Shown here piece after piece: positions 49,874-58,237 of a stretch of 64,000 nt of DNA. The notes under the pieces are model-generated. The model ran no database searches. It was given only the letters and a program-made list of their open reading frames with translations, and had not been told where the DNA came from. The position numbers and the translations under genes are program-made. The stretch lies in contig NZ_JAAMOX010000001.1 in NCBI RefSeq assembly GCF_011758565.1, positions 1,465,838 to 1,529,837 of the forward strand, written 5' to 3'. Source of the DNA: Lysinibacter cavernae. Lineage in GTDB: Bacteria; Actinomycetota; Actinomycetes; Actinomycetales; Microbacteriaceae. The first letter of the stretch is position 1. Every line of letters starts with the position of its first letter.

Positions 49874-50752
49874 CTAGAATTTGCCACCCATGTCGAGCAG
49901 GCGGCGAATGCGGTCGGCGATGGGAGGGTGCGTCGCAAAAAGGCGGTCAAGCCCGCCGGCCTTGAGCGGGTTGGCAATCCACATATGAGCCATGCTTGTG
50001 CTCTGCTTCTGCATTGGCTGCGAATATTCGCCGAGCTTATGCAGGGCACTGGCGAGCGCCTCTGGGTGGCGAGTGGTGAGCGCGCCCGTCGCGTCGGCAA
50101 GGTACTCTCGCTGGCGCGAAACGGCAAGCTGCACAACACTCGCGATCAGCGGGGCAACGATCATGGCAACAAGCCCAAAGATGAGGAGCACTGCCCCACC
50201 GCCGTTGTTGCTGTCGCGGCGGCCAAAGAAGGCCATGCGCATAAACATGTCGGCAAGCATTCCGATGGCAACAACGAGGCCGTACACGATCATGTTGAGG
50301 CGGATATCGTAGTTGCGCACGTGGCCGAGCTCGTGGGCCATGACGCCCTCAAGCTCGGAGTCGGTCATGATGTCGAGCAGCCCGGTTGTGGCGGCCACAA
50401 CGGCGTGCTCTGGGTCGCGTCCGGTCGCGAATGCGTTTGGCGCTGGGTCGTTGACGATGTAGACCTCTGGCATCGGGGTTCCGGTGGTAATCGACAGGTT
50501 CTCGACGATACGGTACAGGCGCGGATTGTCGGCCTTCTCAATCTTGCGCGCGCCGCTCATTGCGATGGCCTGTTTGCTGGCCGTGAAGTACTGGATAAGC
50601 GCATAGAGCAGGGCAAACCCAACCGTGAAGTACACGATCGTTGGGTTGCCATAGACATAGCTGGCGAGCCAGCCGAGGCCACCAATTATGAGAATAAACA
50701 GCACGATAATAAGCGCGGTGTTGATTTTGTTCTTTCGGATGGCGCTGTACAT
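49874..50752 (-). CDS. htpX: Zinc metalloprotease HtpX
   Basis: 292 residues, membrane M48 protease for damaged membrane proteins. Two N-terminal helices (INTALIIVLFILIIGGLGWL and IVYFTVGFALLYALIQYF), VNDPAPNAFATGRDPEHAVVA, Zn motif VMAHELGHVRN (His140, Glu141, His144) and the third ligand Glu in SRQREYLADATGA, with further hydrophobic helices between. Ends with FATHPPIADRIRRL. RBS aaggag just before ATG 50752. Follows lemA, the common HtpX-LemA pairing. Confidence 0.95.
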   Translation of the reverse strand: MYSAIRKNKINTALIIVLFILIIGGLGWLASYVYGNPTIVYFTVGFALLYALIQYFTASKQAIAMSGARKIEKADNPRLYRIVENLSITTGTPMPEVYIVNDPAPNAFATGRDPEHAVVAATTGLLDIMTDSELEGVMAHELGHVRNYDIRLNMIVYGLVVAIGMLADMFMRMAFFGRRDSNNGGGAVLLIFGLVAMIVAPLIASVVQLAVSRQREYLADATGALTTRHPEALASALHKLGEYSQPMQKQSTSMAHMWIANPLKAGGLDRLFATHPPIADRIRRLLDMGGKF

Positions 50753-50805
50753 CGCCGGCTCCTTCTTTCGTGAGATGACCGTCTCACGGTGTTGCTCTTA
50801 ACTGG

Positions 50806-50838
50806 CATACGCCGGCAAGCGAAGCAAACCGGCGTATG
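50806..50838 (-). terminator. Hairpin between lemA and htpX
   Basis: Perfect 10-bp stem catacgccgg / ccggcgtatg, 13-nt loop, without a T-run. May give partial termination within the operon. Confidence 0.5.
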
Positions 50839-50856
50839 ACCAAATTGGGGGTGAAG

Positions 50857-51426
50857 TTAGAACTGAACGCGGGGTGGCTCCGAGATGGCAGCCAGGTCTT
50901 CGACCTCAAAGAAGTCGCGTTCGGTGAAGCCAAGGCTGCGCGCAAACATGTTGTTTGGGAAGACCTTGATCTTGGTGTTGAGCTCGCGAACTCCGCCGTT
51001 GTAGAAGCGGCGCGATGCCTGAATCTTGTCTTCAGTGTCAACCAGTTCGGCCTGCAGTTGCAGGAAGTTTTGGCTCGCCTGGAGCTGAGGGTAGGCCTCT
51101 GCGACGGCGAAGATGCTCTTCAGCGCGGACTGCATGTGGCCCTCGGCCACTGATGCTTCTGCAGGGCCCTGCGCAGACAAGGTCTCGGCACGCGCCTGAG
51201 TAACCGCCTCGAAGACGCCCTTCTCGTGCGTGGCGTATCCCTTCACCGTCTCGATGAGGTTCGGGATGAGGTCGGCTCGACGCTTGAGCTGAACGGTGAT
51301 GTCGCTCCATGCTTCGTCAACGCGAACGTTGAGTCGCACAAGCGAGTTATAGGTCGACCACAGGTAAATACCAATGATGACCACGAGGGCGACAACAATT
51401 ATGAGAGGAACGATCCAACCAGACAT
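50857..51426 (-). CDS. lemA: LemA family protein
   Basis: 189 residues. One N-terminal transmembrane helix (WIVPLIIVVALVVIIGIYLW) then an extracytoplasmic or cytoplasmic helical bundle: RLNVRVDEAWSDITVQLKRRADLIPNLIETVKGYATHEKGVFEAVTQARA, EAYPQLQASQNFLQLQAELVDTEDKIQASRRFYNGGVRELNTKIKVFPNNMFARSLGF. These blocks are the family's signature. Role in envelope stress with HtpX inferred from association. ATG 51426 follows TATGAT by 6 nt. Confidence 0.95.
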   Translation of the reverse strand: MSGWIVPLIIVVALVVIIGIYLWSTYNSLVRLNVRVDEAWSDITVQLKRRADLIPNLIETVKGYATHEKGVFEAVTQARAETLSAQGPAEASVAEGHMQSALKSIFAVAEAYPQLQASQNFLQLQAELVDTEDKIQASRRFYNGGVRELNTKIKVFPNNMFARSLGFTERDFFEVEDLAAISEPPRVQF

Positions 51427-51432
51427 GACTTA

Positions 51433-51438
51433 ATCATA
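51433..51438 (-). promoter_or_regulatory. Leaderless -10 box of lemA
   Basis: TATGAT, 6 nt before ATG 51426. Confidence 0.65.
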
Positions 51439-51531
51439 CTGGGAGTTGCGTGGAGTGTTGCTGAGAGTTTTTTGGTGACAACGAACAACCGACTCCGCCG
51501 AGCGTTCAGGCTGGCCTGGGCGATCAGAAGG

Positions 51532-52914
51532 TCAGCGGCCAAGCACCCGATCAAGGTACGGGTTCGCAAAGACGCGCGCGGGGTCGAGCCGATCCCGCGC
51601 CGCAAGGAAACGTGGCAGGTGCGGATAGAGCTCAGCAACATCGTTCGCCGAGAGCTGATGCATTTTGCCCCAGTGCGGCCTGCCCCCGTATGACCTGAGG
51701 ATGCGCTCAACGGCCTCAAAATACTCAACATGATTCTCGCGCCAGTACCGGTGCACCGCGATGTAGCCGCTCAACCGTTCGTTGGCCGTCGACATCCATA
51801 CGCCATCAGCGGCAGCGCTGCGCACCTCAATGGGGAACGATACTCGCCAGCCCTTTCGCTCAATGAGCGTCATGATCTCTCGAACGGCAGGCACAACCTG
51901 GTCGAGCGGGAGCGCATACTCCATCTCGCGAAACCGAACGCTTCGGTCGGTGACAAACACCCTGTGCGAGTAGTCGCTGAAGCTGCGGTTTCCGGTGAGG
52001 CGCTGGATGAACCGGCTCACGGGAGGCGTCGTGGAAGGAAGCGCTTTTCCTATGCCACACACGGCACGATACAAGCCGTTGGCCATGAGTTCGTCGTCAA
52101 CCCAGTGCGAAACCTTGCTAAGCGGCGCGCGAGGGCTGTCGTTCGGCAGCCGCGTGTTTGTCTTTGTGAGCGCGGTCTGAGTGTGCGGAAACCAGTAAAA
52201 CTCGAAGTGGTCGTGTTCAAGAGAACGCTCAACAAACGATTCAAGGACCTCGGCGACGGGGAGCGGTCGCTCGACCGCGCTCAGGACAAAGGCTGGCACG
52301 CACTGCAGCGTCACGTCGACCAGTACGCCGAGCGCGCCAAGCCCGAGCGCGACGGCAGGGAGCAGGTCAGGATTCTCCTGCTCGTTTACACGGACCAGGT
52401 TTCCCTGCCCGTCCACAAGCGTGACGCCAACAACCTGCGTTGCGATTCCGCCAAAGGAGGCCCCCGTGCCATGCGTTCCGGTCGAGATGGCTCCCGAGAT
52501 GGTCTGGCGGTCAATATCGCCCATGTTTTCGAGCGCGAGCCCGAGGGGAAGCAAGATGTCGCCAAGCTCGTAGAGGTGGGTGCCAGCACCAATCGTGACG
52601 CGGCCACGCGCCCTGTCATAGGCGACCAGCCCGCTGAGCCCATCGAGGGTCAGCCGAATGCCAGAGGTCGCACCGATCGCGGTGAAGCTGTGAGAGGCAC
52701 CGATGGGCTTTACCGTGAGCGAGCGATCTCGCGCGTCGCGCACAATGGCCTGCACATCTCCAGCAGAGGCAGGGGCCGCAATGAAACTGGGCGTCGAGCT
52801 TTCGACACGACCCCAGTTGCGCCAGAGGGCCGAGTTGGGAACGGGAACCGAAGATGAGACGGCCTGCTCGTGTGGCTCACGAACAGCGGCCTTGCTTCCG
52901 CGCAGTGTGATCAT
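51532..52914 (-). CDS. FAD-linked sugar-lactone oxidase (D-arabinono-1,4-lactone oxidase family)
   Basis: 460 residues of the VAO/PCMH flavoprotein fold. FAD domain: VKPIGASHSFTAIGATSG, where His75 is in the position of the covalent FAD His of the family, GAGTHLYELGDIL, GDIDRQTISGAISTGTHGTGASFGGIATQV. C-terminal ALO domain with YIAVHRYWREN and GGRPHWGKMHQL (the HWGK motif near the active site). Oxidises an aldonolactone or sugar alcohol; the product and electron acceptor are unknown. Its ATG overlaps the stop of the upstream deaminase/aldolase gene (ATGA 52911-52914). Confidence 0.92.
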   Translation of the reverse strand: MITLRGSKAAVREPHEQAVSSSVPVPNSALWRNWGRVESSTPSFIAAPASAGDVQAIVRDARDRSLTVKPIGASHSFTAIGATSGIRLTLDGLSGLVAYDRARGRVTIGAGTHLYELGDILLPLGLALENMGDIDRQTISGAISTGTHGTGASFGGIATQVVGVTLVDGQGNLVRVNEQENPDLLPAVALGLGALGVLVDVTLQCVPAFVLSAVERPLPVAEVLESFVERSLEHDHFEFYWFPHTQTALTKTNTRLPNDSPRAPLSKVSHWVDDELMANGLYRAVCGIGKALPSTTPPVSRFIQRLTGNRSFSDYSHRVFVTDRSVRFREMEYALPLDQVVPAVREIMTLIERKGWRVSFPIEVRSAAADGVWMSTANERLSGYIAVHRYWRENHVEYFEAVERILRSYGGRPHWGKMHQLSANDVAELYPHLPRFLAARDRLDPARVFANPYLDRVLGR

Positions 52915-54161
52915 AAAAACGCGTACCCTTCACCTCGGTAACTCGGAATGCTCCCCCGGAGCTCGCCATTGCTCAGAATATGAATGTCGTTGGCGTGCTC
53001 GGCGATCTCGCCAGCTTTGGTGTGGCGGAGCCACACACGGTCGCCAACGGCCAGGCTGCGCGCCGCATCGCCGGCAAGTGGGGTCTGCACCTCGCCGGCG
53101 CCCTCTCGGGCCAGATAGCTCAGCCCTTTTGGCCAGGCAACCTGCGGGAGTCGGTCATCGCCGGCTGGACCCGACGCTATCCATCCGCCGCCAAGCAGCG
53201 TTACGGTATCCGGAAGCGGCTTACGAACGATATTGAGGCCAAAGGCTACGGCCGGTGCCGGCGTGAAATTGTCGTAGTTATCAAACAGATGCGGGCCGAA
53301 GAGGCCGCTTCCCGCAGCAATCTCGGTAATGCTTGGGTCGGCGGAGGTCACCTCAAGCGACCCGGTGCCGCCACCGTTGACAAACTCAAGGGCCTGCTCG
53401 GCACGCACAAGAGCAATGGCCTCGGCACGGCGCTCGCTCAGCTCGGCAAAGGAATTGCGCTGCATCCAGCGATTAATCGCCCCCTCGACGGGTTTGCCAA
53501 CTGGCCGGCTGCCAACGCCCGCGATCTGGGCCTCGTACGACAACACTCCGACAAGCTCAAAGCCGGGTTCCGCAATGACCCGACGAGCAAGATCCTGTAG
53601 CGCTGCCGGTGTATGCAGCGGCGAACGGCGGACGCCAAGATGCCCAAGCACGGGAGCCTGCCACGATGCGTCAAAGTCGAGGCAGACACGAATCGTGTTT
53701 CGTTGTGATGCGGGAAGCACACTGTTGACGAGTTCGAGTTGCTCAACGGCGTCCACCATGATCGTGACCCGACCGGCGAGCCGTTCGTCTGTGGCCAGCC
53801 GGCGAAGCGCGTTACGATTCGCCGTTGGGTAGCCAACAACAACATCCTCAACGGTTTCGGCCAGCCACAAGGCTTCTGGCAGTGTAAACGCGAGCACACC
53901 CGCGTAACCGGGGAGGGTGAGCACCTGCTCAATAGCGCCGCGCACCCTGAGTGATTTGCTCGCAACGCGGATCGTGGTACCCGATGCCCGACGAGCCATG
54001 TCTCGCGCGTTGTGCAGCAGCGCCTCTGCCGAGAGAATCACCGTCGGGGTATCAAGATTTGCCGTGGCCAACTCGATCTCGGCCCAGTATGAGGCGGCCT
54101 TCTGCCACGGCTGTCGGGCTGCCCGTTCAGCGAGGCCTGGTTCGCTCAGGTCGAGCGTCAT
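52911..54161 (-). CDS. PLP-dependent amino acid deaminase/aldolase (DSD1/alanine racemase-fold)
   Basis: 416 residues, fold type III PLP enzyme like D-threonine aldolase or D-serine dehydratase. PLP Lys in IRVASKSLRVRGAIEQ (Lys near 69), LDTPTVILSAEALLHNARDMARR before it, CLDFDASWQAPVLGHLGVRRSPL, GVLSYEAQIAGVG, NGGGTGSLEVTSADPSITEIAAGSGLFGPHLFD, and the C-terminal beta domain with HTKAGEIAEHANDIHIL, carrying the metal-ligand-type His and H-x-x-x-x-E/N pattern of the DSD1 group. Start ATG 54161 with agggag 7 nt upstream (alternative 54179). Transcribed away from the IclR gene and overlapping the lactone oxidase gene. Confidence 0.88.
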   Translation of the reverse strand: MTLDLSEPGLAERAARQPWQKAASYWAEIELATANLDTPTVILSAEALLHNARDMARRASGTTIRVASKSLRVRGAIEQVLTLPGYAGVLAFTLPEALWLAETVEDVVVGYPTANRNALRRLATDERLAGRVTIMVDAVEQLELVNSVLPASQRNTIRVCLDFDASWQAPVLGHLGVRRSPLHTPAALQDLARRVIAEPGFELVGVLSYEAQIAGVGSRPVGKPVEGAINRWMQRNSFAELSERRAEAIALVRAEQALEFVNGGGTGSLEVTSADPSITEIAAGSGLFGPHLFDNYDNFTPAPAVAFGLNIVRKPLPDTVTLLGGGWIASGPAGDDRLPQVAWPKGLSYLAREGAGEVQTPLAGDAARSLAVGDRVWLRHTKAGEIAEHANDIHILSNGELRGSIPSYRGEGYAFL

Positions 54162-54361
54162 TGCGGCTCCCTTGCTCACATGTGTTCAGGTGCACGAGCG
54201 CCAGTGCGGCGTCGCATTGACGCAACAATACTCTGTCGCATGAGCCGTGCACAGCCCCATGTCGGGGATGGCGAACCGTGTCCGCGCTGGCCGGCCCAAA
54301 CGGCATGGCTAGAATGCTGAGGGACACGCTCCCGTGAACCCAAGCAGGAAGAGCACAACCA
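54162..54361. promoter_or_regulatory. Divergent control region of the catabolic cluster
   Basis: 200 bp between the deaminase/aldolase gene and the IclR gene. It likely carries promoters in both directions and the IclR operator. I found no clear palindrome; tagaat at 54308-54313 region (cTAGAATg) is a -10 candidate for iclR with a leader of about 40 nt. Confidence 0.4.
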
Positions 54362-55180
54362 ATGGCGCAGGAATCGATCGATGAGGCCCTCTCAGGCGAC
54401 GTATCCCCTGCCGATTCTGGCGAACGCCCAAGTTACTTCCTCGAATCTCTTGAACGCGGACTCAACGTGCTTGAGTGCTTTGATGCCCAACATCCGGTGC
54501 TCACCCTGTCTGAGGTCGCGACCCGACTCGGCATCCCGCGCGCGACCGCTCGCCGGGTGCTGCTGACGATGACAGACCTCGGCTACATGGCCCAAGACGG
54601 GCGCAATTTTTCGTTGACTCCACGCGTGCTCTCGTTCGGCTTCTCATACCTCCGCAATCTCCCGCTTCCCCGCGTAGCTCAGCGCCACATCGAAAAGCTC
54701 AGCCTCGATCTTGGCGAAGCGGTCTCTGTTTCGATCCTCGATGGCGACCGCGTTGTGTTCATCTCGCGCACTGCCTCACCGCGCCTCCTCAACATGGCGA
54801 TCTCGGTTGGCACAAGTTTTCCAGCCCACGCCACGTCGTCAGGCAAAGTATTGCTCGCCAATCTTTCTGCCGAACGGCGCGAAGCGTTTCTGGCAACAAC
54901 GCAGCTCCTCCCCTACACAAAAGACACCGTCATCGACCGAGCTGTCCTCGGTCGCGAACTTGACGCCGCGCGCGAGCGCGACTGGGCTGTCTCTGTTGGC
55001 GAGCTTGAGGGCGGGATGCTTGGGGCCGCCGCAGCCATTCGCACCAGAAGCGATACGGTGCTCGGCGCTGTCACGGTCGAACTCCCTGCAACTCGCTACA
55101 CGGGCAGCGAGCTTGAGACAATCCTGATCCCGCGCCTCATTGAGTGCGCAAGGGCGATCGCGGTCGATTCGCTTACCTAG
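54362..55180 (+). CDS. IclR family transcriptional regulator
   Basis: 272 residues. N-terminal winged helix (about 28-90): FLESLERGLNVLECFDAQHPVLTLSEVATRLGIPRATARRVLLTMTDLGYM; C-terminal effector domain with SFPAHATSSGKVLLANL, RERDWAVSVGELEGGMLGAAAAIRT. The conserved PcaR/PobR-like features (RALxVLxxF-type start, GKVLLA) suit control of ring or polyol catabolism. ATG 54362 is preceded by aggaagag. It is the natural regulator of the divergent genes on both sides. A hairpin separates it from the Gfo/Idh gene. Confidence 0.93.
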   Translation: MAQESIDEALSGDVSPADSGERPSYFLESLERGLNVLECFDAQHPVLTLSEVATRLGIPRATARRVLLTMTDLGYMAQDGRNFSLTPRVLSFGFSYLRNLPLPRVAQRHIEKLSLDLGEAVSVSILDGDRVVFISRTASPRLLNMAISVGTSFPAHATSSGKVLLANLSAERREAFLATTQLLPYTKDTVIDRAVLGRELDAARERDWAVSVGELEGGMLGAAAAIRTRSDTVLGAVTVELPATRYTGSELETILIPRLIECARAIAVDSLT

Positions 55181-55216
55181 TCACTCCCGGCAACGCCCAC
55201 CACCCGTCCGCTCCCG

Positions 55217-55276
55217 ATCGGTTCGCCACTCCTTGCGATTTTTGGGCTCATTATTCGCAACGAGCGGCGAACCGAT
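55217..55276. terminator. Long inverted repeat after the IclR gene
   Basis: Arms 55217-55238 and 55255-55276, 20 of 22 matching, 16-nt loop. Shares the core gttcgccactcnttgcga with the repeat at 19251-19306. It lies between two genes of the same direction, so it may limit read-through from iclR or be a mobile-type palindrome. Confidence 0.7.
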
Positions 55277-55376
55277 GGATCTCCGAGTCCAATTATGTGC
55301 GCTGAGCGCACACTTGTGCTGCGTGCGAACGTTGTATATGCTCGGGTCAACACCAGCTGGGCAACCACTAGGAGCA

Positions 55377-56474
55377 ATGATGACCCTTCGCCTCGGAATC
55401 GTCGGATGCGGCAATATCGCCGCAAACCACGCGATTGCTCTCGCTCAGACACCCGGAGCAGTTGTCGTCGGCTGCTGCGACTCAAATCTCGCCCGCGCGC
55501 AGGAATTCGCTGCGGCGCACAACATCCCACACGCCGTCGCAACAACCGATGAGCTCTTCGCCCTTGGCCTCAACGCCGTCACCGTCTGCACACCTCATCC
55601 GGTTCACGAAGAGGTTGTTGTGGCCGCGGCAAGCGCGGGGCTCCACGTGCTCTGCGAAAAACCAATCGCGGTTGATCTCGCTGCGGCGGACAGGATGATC
55701 GCGGCAGCAGATACCGCAGGCGTTACCTTCGGGGTACTCTTTCAGCGCAGATTTTGGCCGGCCGCCCAGCGCATCCGTGCGGCAATCGACGACGGTCGCA
55801 TCGGCCAGCCGATTCTTGGCGAAGTCACGGTACAACTGTTTCGAGAAACGGAGTATTACTCAGCCGACGCCTGGCGCGGCAGCTGGCTCACCGACGGCGG
55901 CGGAGTACTCATGACCCAGGCGGTCCACCAGATTGACCTATTGCAGTGGTTTCTTGGCGAACCCGTATCGGTGTCCGGATTCATTGCCACCCAGAAATTC
56001 GGAGCACACATCGAAACCGAAGACTCGGCCGTTGCGACCGTCAGATTTGCGAGCGGAGCGATCGCCTCGATCAATGCCTCAACCGTGAGCAACCTCAATC
56101 TCGGCAATCGCGTTTCGGTGACTGGCACCAGCGGCGCGGTCGCTTCACTCACCGAGTTTCCTGAGGGAAACGAAGCGGTCAACGATGTCTGGACGGTTGA
56201 GGGCGAAACCGAATTTACACAGGTATACAACGCTCACACCAGAGCTAACATCCCACTCTCGCAGATCAACGGCCAGCTCACACCGTTTCATACGCTGCAG
56301 ATCCAAGATTTTGTCAGCGCTATCAAGGAGGGCCGCGAACCGGCCGTCACGGGGCGTGACGCGCGCGCATCCCTCGCCATTATCGCGGCCGTCTACGAAT
56401 CAGCCCGAACCGGCACCGTTATTGCGCTCACCCCCTCCCCAGCTCCCCTCGCAGAAAGCAGCATCTCAGCATGA
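55377..56474 (+). CDS. Gfo/Idh/MocA family NAD(P)-dependent oxidoreductase
   Basis: 365 residues. N-terminal Rossmann domain LRLGIVGCGNIAANHAIAL (GxGxxA), catalytic Lys in VLCEKPIAVDL (Lys near 95), C-terminal domain with FQRRFWPAAQRI and GVLMTQAVHQIDLLQWFLGEP, where Asp/His complete the active site. Oxidises or reduces a sugar or cyclitol hydroxyl with NAD(P). ATG 55377 with agga 3-6 nt upstream (next ATG 55380). First gene of a three-gene overlapping operon with the flavoprotein and isomerase; no transporter adjoins. Confidence 0.92.
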   Translation: MMTLRLGIVGCGNIAANHAIALAQTPGAVVVGCCDSNLARAQEFAAAHNIPHAVATTDELFALGLNAVTVCTPHPVHEEVVVAAASAGLHVLCEKPIAVDLAAADRMIAAADTAGVTFGVLFQRRFWPAAQRIRAAIDDGRIGQPILGEVTVQLFRETEYYSADAWRGSWLTDGGGVLMTQAVHQIDLLQWFLGEPVSVSGFIATQKFGAHIETEDSAVATVRFASGAIASINASTVSNLNLGNRVSVTGTSGAVASLTEFPEGNEAVNDVWTVEGETEFTQVYNAHTRANIPLSQINGQLTPFHTLQIQDFVSAIKEGREPAVTGRDARASLAIIAAVYESARTGTVIALTPSPAPLAESSISA

Positions 56475-58237
56475 ACAACGTCACAACCGATGTCCTCGTC
56501 ATTGGCTCAGGCGCAGGAGGATTCTCGGCGGCCGTCACCGCCGCCTACCACGGGCTCTCCGTCACCGTCGTAGAGAAGGCAGACGTGTGCGGCGGCGCGA
56601 CCTCCTGGTCAGGCGGCTGGATGTGGACCCCTGGTAACCCTCTCGCCAAAGCTGACGGAGTCGATGAGGACCCCGAAACCTTCCGCACCTACCTCAGAAG
56701 CGTCATCGGGGAACAGTATGAAGAAGACCGCATCGACGCATTCCTCGACGCCGTACCAAACATGGTTGGCTTCTTCCACAACAAGACGTCGTTGCAGTTT
56801 GTGCCCGGAGCAAAAATCAACGACATCTATGGCAATAACCCCGGCGCCGGAACTGGGCATCGCTCGGTCGGGCCGAAGCCCCTCAACGCGAGAGCTATCA
56901 AACAACCGCTTCGCAAGAAGCTGCGGGGTCAACTCTACGAAACCTCGTTCCTTGGCATGGGCATCATGGCGGGGCCTGACCTCGCAGCCTTCCTCAATGC
57001 GATGCGCGGCGATGTTCGATCGTTTTTCCACTGCGCGTGGCGCGTCGGTTTCCACGTATGGGACCTCATCTGGCACCGCGAGGGGATGCAACTCGTGAAT
57101 GGCACGGCACTCACCGGGCGGTTGGCGATGTCGGCTGACAATCTTGGCGTCGATATTCGCGTATCAACCCCCGCAAAGCGGCTGCTCACCGACCAGTCTG
57201 GGCGCGTAACCGGCGCGGTCGTTGGTTCGCCAGACGGCGACGACTACACCATCACCGCGACGCGGGGCGTTGTGCTCGCAACAGGTGGCTTCCCAAACGA
57301 TGTTGAGCGGCGAAGGGAGTTCTTCGCACGGACCCCCACCGGCAACGAGCACTGGACCCTCGCTCCGGCAAGCACAACCGGCGATGGCATTAATCTCGCG
57401 GAATCGGTTGGCGGACACTTCCGCAGCGACGTCGCGTCAGCTGCAGCCTGGTGCCCGGTATCGCTCATGCCATACCGCAGCGGCCGAATCGGCACCTTCC
57501 CGCACATCCCTGACCGCGCAAAGCCAGGGAACATCAGCGTTCTCCGCAACGGCAAACGGTTTGTGAACGAGGCCAACGGATACTACGACTTCGTGCAGGG
57601 CATGGTCGAGTCCGTGCCGGAAGGCGACACCATCGAGTCGTGGATGATTGCAGACCACACCTTTGCCCGCCGATACCCGGTTGGCATGGCGAAGCCACGG
57701 CCTGTCCCGCTGTTTCCCTACATCAGGAACGGCTACATCGTGAAATCCCGCACGCTTGAGGGCCTCGCGCGAAAGTGTGGCATTGATCCTTCTGCACTCC
57801 GCGACACCGTGGCCACGTTTAATGCCAACGCCAGGGCAGGAAAAGACCCCGAGTTTGGGCGAGGCTCGACCCCCTTCAACCGCTCTGGAGGGGATGCAAG
57901 CAACCCCTTTCCGAATCCGTCGCTTGCCCCAATCGAACGTGGACCGTTCTACGCGGTCCGCATCCTCCCCGGCAGCTTTGGCACGTTTGCCGGGGTCTCC
58001 GCAGACGGCAAAGCTCGCGTGTTAACAGCCTCAGGTGACCCCGTTCCCGGCTTGTATGTTGCCGGCAACGACCAGGTCAACGTCATGGGCGGACACTACC
58101 CGGCCGGAGGCATCAACCTCGGCCCTGCGATGACGTTTGGGTACATCGCGGCGCGCGATATTGCCGGCGCCACCGACTACGAGACATCGCACGCCGCCGA
58201 ACGAACGGCCCTGCGCGCACGAAAGGCCACCTCATGA
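56471..58237 (+). CDS. FAD-dependent oxidoreductase, fumarate reductase / 3-ketosteroid dehydrogenase fold
   Basis: 588 residues. FAD-binding DVLVIGSGAGGFSAAVTAAYHGLSVTVVEK and CGGATSWSGGWMWTPGN at the start; middle capping domain; RGVVLATGGFPND; C-terminal VAGNDQVNVMGGHYPAGGINLGPAMTFGYIAARDIAG, as in KstD-type dehydrogenases. Such enzymes desaturate cyclic ketones at the alpha-beta position; a cyclic ketone made by the Gfo/Idh enzyme is a sensible substrate here, though this is inference. The ATG overlaps the stop of the upstream gene (ATGA 56471-56474) and its own stop overlaps the isomerase start (ATGA 58234-58237). Confidence 0.9.
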   Translation: MNNVTTDVLVIGSGAGGFSAAVTAAYHGLSVTVVEKADVCGGATSWSGGWMWTPGNPLAKADGVDEDPETFRTYLRSVIGEQYEEDRIDAFLDAVPNMVGFFHNKTSLQFVPGAKINDIYGNNPGAGTGHRSVGPKPLNARAIKQPLRKKLRGQLYETSFLGMGIMAGPDLAAFLNAMRGDVRSFFHCAWRVGFHVWDLIWHREGMQLVNGTALTGRLAMSADNLGVDIRVSTPAKRLLTDQSGRVTGAVVGSPDGDDYTITATRGVVLATGGFPNDVERRREFFARTPTGNEHWTLAPASTTGDGINLAESVGGHFRSDVASAAAWCPVSLMPYRSGRIGTFPHIPDRAKPGNISVLRNGKRFVNEANGYYDFVQGMVESVPEGDTIESWMIADHTFARRYPVGMAKPRPVPLFPYIRNGYIVKSRTLEGLARKCGIDPSALRDTVATFNANARAGKDPEFGRGSTPFNRSGGDASNPFPNPSLAPIERGPFYAVRILPGSFGTFAGVSADGKARVLTASGDPVPGLYVAGNDQVNVMGGHYPAGGINLGPAMTFGYIAARDIAGATDYETSHAAERTALRARKATS

